Part shown: positions 16,465 through 17,885 of the stretch, piece by piece
How positions within the stretch are numbered: the first letter of the stretch is position 1
Layout: every line of letters starts with the position of its first letter
From: DASPOF01 sp035626155
GTDB taxonomy: Bacteria; Desulfobacterota; Binatia; Binatales; Binataceae
Reading direction: 5' to 3'
DNA: 17,885 bases
Assembly (NCBI GenBank): GCA_035626155.1
Contig: DASPOF010000085.1
Coordinates: 1 to 17,885 of the forward strand
Notes under the pieces: generated by a model
Database searches by the model: none
Seen by the model: only the letters and a program-made list of their open reading frames with translations
What the model was told of the DNA's origin: nothing
Made by a program: the position numbers and the translations under genes

Positions 16465-16481
16465 CGCGGATGCGACTTGAG

Positions 16482-16519
16482 GTCGGCGCGATCCGAGTTG
16501 GATCGCGCCGGCTTCTCTA
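16482..16519 (+). terminator. Likely terminator of the first DUF1329 gene
   Basis: An 11-bp perfect stem CGGCGCGATCC (16484-16494) / GGATCGCGCCG (16500-16510) with loop GAGTT is extended by a G-U and a G-C pair to 13. It is followed by the pyrimidine-rich tail TTCTCT. It is a good but not textbook intrinsic terminator, placed 80 bases after the stop. Confidence 0.7.
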
Positions 16520-16542
16520 CAGAGCTGCAACCCCACAGAAAA

Positions 16543-16571
16543 GGCGTCTTCGCGCAAGCGCGACTCACGCC
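16543..16571. repeat. Third hairpin in the DUF1329 intergenic region
   Basis: A nested inverted repeat: outer arms GGCGT (16543-16547) and ACGCC (16567-16571), inner arms TCGCGC (16550-16555) and GCGCGA (16558-16563), with small internal loops. It follows the likely terminator and precedes the AT-rich promoter region. Confidence 0.45.
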
Positions 16572-16658
16572 GGATGCGCCAACGCACCGGTTATGTTAGA
16601 TATCTTAGTTTTTCAGATTAGTATATCTTATGTGAACACGCGATTAAATTAAGAATCC
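16572..16658 (+). promoter_or_regulatory. AT-rich segment upstream of the second DUF1329 promoter
   Basis: Most of this stretch, from 16591 to the -35 at 16659, is strongly AT-rich (for example TTATGTTAGATATCTTAG) in an otherwise GC-rich window. It could be an UP-element or a site for a nucleoid protein or activator. The first copy has instead the 15-bp inverted repeat at the comparable position, so the two copies may be regulated differently. Confidence 0.45.
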
Positions 16659-16687
16659 TTGACATACGTGGCCGGGAGGTCTATTCA
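16659..16687 (+). promoter_or_regulatory. Promoter of the second DUF1329 gene
   Basis: TTGACA (16659-16664), a 17-base spacer, then TATTCA (16682-16687). The hexamer, spacing and distance to the ATG (117 bases) mirror the first copy, so this gene is transcribed separately and not only by read-through past the terminator. Confidence 0.65.
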
Positions 16688-16775
16688 ATCCCTCAGCCGT
16701 GCTCTGCGGGCAGGCAGGACAGCCAGTGTGGGCGCGGCGCATTGCGGGCCTGCAAAAAAACAAGGAGAGGGCTTC

Positions 16776-17885
16776 ATGATTCGCCGTAAAGGAATGATTG
16801 CATGGCTGGCGGCGACCGCGACCGTGATCGCAATCGCGTTCGCGACCTCGGCGCGCCCGGCATATGCGCAGGTAAAACCGGGCGACTTTATCACCTGGGA
16901 GAACGCGCCCAAGGTCAAGGACCTGGTTTCTCCGGGCGTCTATATGCGCGTTCAGCACGGCATGACGATGAAGATCGAAGCGACCGAGCGCATCGATTGG
17001 CCGCCTCCCTACAAGGATGCGACCGAGAAGTACTCTGCGCAGGTTAGACTCACGCCGGACGGGCGCACCATGGTTGGCTACGTTGCGGGCCAGCCGTTCC
17101 CGATCATCGACGACAACGATCCACATGCCGGCGTGAAGATAATGTGGAACGAAGTGTTCCGGCCCATCTCGACCGACGACTACGATCTGCGTTGGTTCAG
17201 TTGCGACTATGAATACTGGGGCCTTAACAAGCCATACTTCCAGCTCGCGGACACGCAGATCGGGCATTATGCAGGCTACAACGAGATCGGCCGCACCGAG
17301 GTCGAGCCGGTCCCGATCGATCCCGACTTCCTGACCAGCGGGATTCAGTACCGGGCATTGCTGTACCCGGTGCTCGCTCCGGCGACGGCCCGTGGCGGTG
17401 GCATCCTGAGAGACCGGTTTGCGGATCCCAACAAGCAGGACGACATCTGGGATTACAGCGGCTCCACGCGCCGGCTGCGCCACCTGAGCTATTCGATGAG
17501 CGACAACGCGTCGGGTATGGGTGGCTACGATGCCAACCACTACGAGGGCTGGAGCGGTAAGCCCGAGAACTACGACTTCAAGTTCCTGGGCGAGAAGTCG
17601 ATGCTGGCCGCGGTGGACATTCACAAGGGCGTCTCTCCGCGCTGTCCGACAGACGGCGGAGCGAGCCATTGCCCCGAGCCGTGGCAGATGCGCCGGATGT
17701 GGATAGTCGATGCGAAGCCGCGATATAACAATTTGTACAGCCATGAGATCATCTACCTCGACTCCGAGGCCGACTTTCCGATGGTCGTGGACATGTACGA
17801 CCGCAAGGACGAGGTGTACATCAACTACACTTCGTGGATGAACTACGCGGACCACGCGCAGCCTGAATCGAAGATCGCGATCTAT
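16776..17885 (+). CDS. Secreted DUF1329 protein, second tandem copy (3' end outside window)
   Basis: The frame is open for 370 codons from the ATG at 16776 to the window edge; by comparison with the first copy about 65 residues are missing. The start is supported by AAGGAG (16762-16767) eight bases upstream. The signal peptide MIRRKGMIAWLAATATVIAI continues to a cleavage site after AYA at 31, giving QVKPGDFITWENAPKVKDL. Over the 339 mature residues shared with the first copy there are no gaps, and I count 260 identities (about 77%). Differences are spread out, with the most conserved blocks around SAQVRLTPDGR, GQPFPIIDDNDP and CPTDGGASHCPEPWQMRR, and more change near residues 190-230. The signal peptides differ more. 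This is a diverged duplicate retained under selection, not a recent copy. Confidence 0.9.
   Translation, partial: MIRRKGMIAWLAATATVIAIAFATSARPAYAQVKPGDFITWENAPKVKDLVSPGVYMRVQHGMTMKIEATERIDWPPPYKDATEKYSAQVRLTPDGRTMVGYVAGQPFPIIDDNDPHAGVKIMWNEVFRPISTDDYDLRWFSCDYEYWGLNKPYFQLADTQIGHYAGYNEIGRTEVEPVPIDPDFLTSGIQYRALLYPVLAPATARGGGILRDRFADPNKQDDIWDYSGSTRRLRHLSYSMSDNASGMGGYDANHYEGWSGKPENYDFKFLGEKSMLAAVDIHKGVSPRCPTDGGASHCPEPWQMRRMWIVDAKPRYNNLYSHEIIYLDSEADFPMVVDMYDRKDEVYINYTSWMNYADHAQPESKIAIY

Overview
Overview. The window is high-GC bacterial chromosome with tightly packed genes. The gene mix is respiratory Complex I, housekeeping genes, a CoA-transferase next to a hot-dog-type protein, and tandem secreted DUF1329 proteins. 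This suggests a Gram-negative, probably aerobic or facultative environmental lineage with lipid or hydrophobic-compound catabolism. My best guess is the Binatota/Desulfobacterota-type deep branches. That is an inference from gene content, not a phylogenetic result. No tRNA, rRNA, CRISPR array, transposase or phage gene was seen.

Layout. (1) 1-6217, minus strand: a Complex I operon read nuoE-nuoH-nuoJ-nuoK-nuoL-nuoM-nuoN, with nuoN cut by the window edge. Genes overlap or nearly touch, with stop/start overlaps at four junctions. nuoF, nuoG and nuoI are absent from their usual slots, and nuoA-D do not precede nuoE. The operon therefore encodes the membrane proton-pumping arm plus one peripheral [2Fe-2S] subunit. 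(2) 6218-6419: divergent intergenic region with small palindromes. (3) 6420-9555, plus strand: rsmD, coaD, a class I aminotransferase and nfi (endonuclease V), apparently one operon. (4) 9552-9983, minus: a NUDIX hydrolase of the ADP-ribose pyrophosphatase type, converging on nfi with a 4-bp overlap. (5) 10084-11588, plus: a zinc-dependent medium-chain dehydrogenase overlapping a cupin gene, ended by a strong hairpin that may work in both directions. (6) 11694-12104, minus: an Ala-zipper lipoprotein with a His-rich segment. (7) 12428-13309, minus, and 13421-14842, plus: a divergent pair made of a hot-dog/MaoC-like protein and a class III CoA-transferase whose segments look rearranged. (8) 15101-17885, plus: two tandem DUF1329 genes, the second cut by the window edge. 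Each has its own promoter and a related, structured leader of about 115 bases.

How the parts fit together. The Complex I genes form one transcription unit for energy coupling, whose electron-input subunits must be encoded elsewhere. The right-hand third (hot-dog protein, CoA-transferase, two exported DUF1329 proteins) is consistent with uptake or processing of a hydrophobic substrate followed by CoA-ester chemistry, although no substrate can be read from the sequence. The points most worth a second look are the E-H-J-K-L-M-N Complex I arrangement, the tandem DUF1329 duplication with its duplicated promoter and leader, the perfect 15-bp inverted repeat upstream of it, and the rearranged CoA-transferase.
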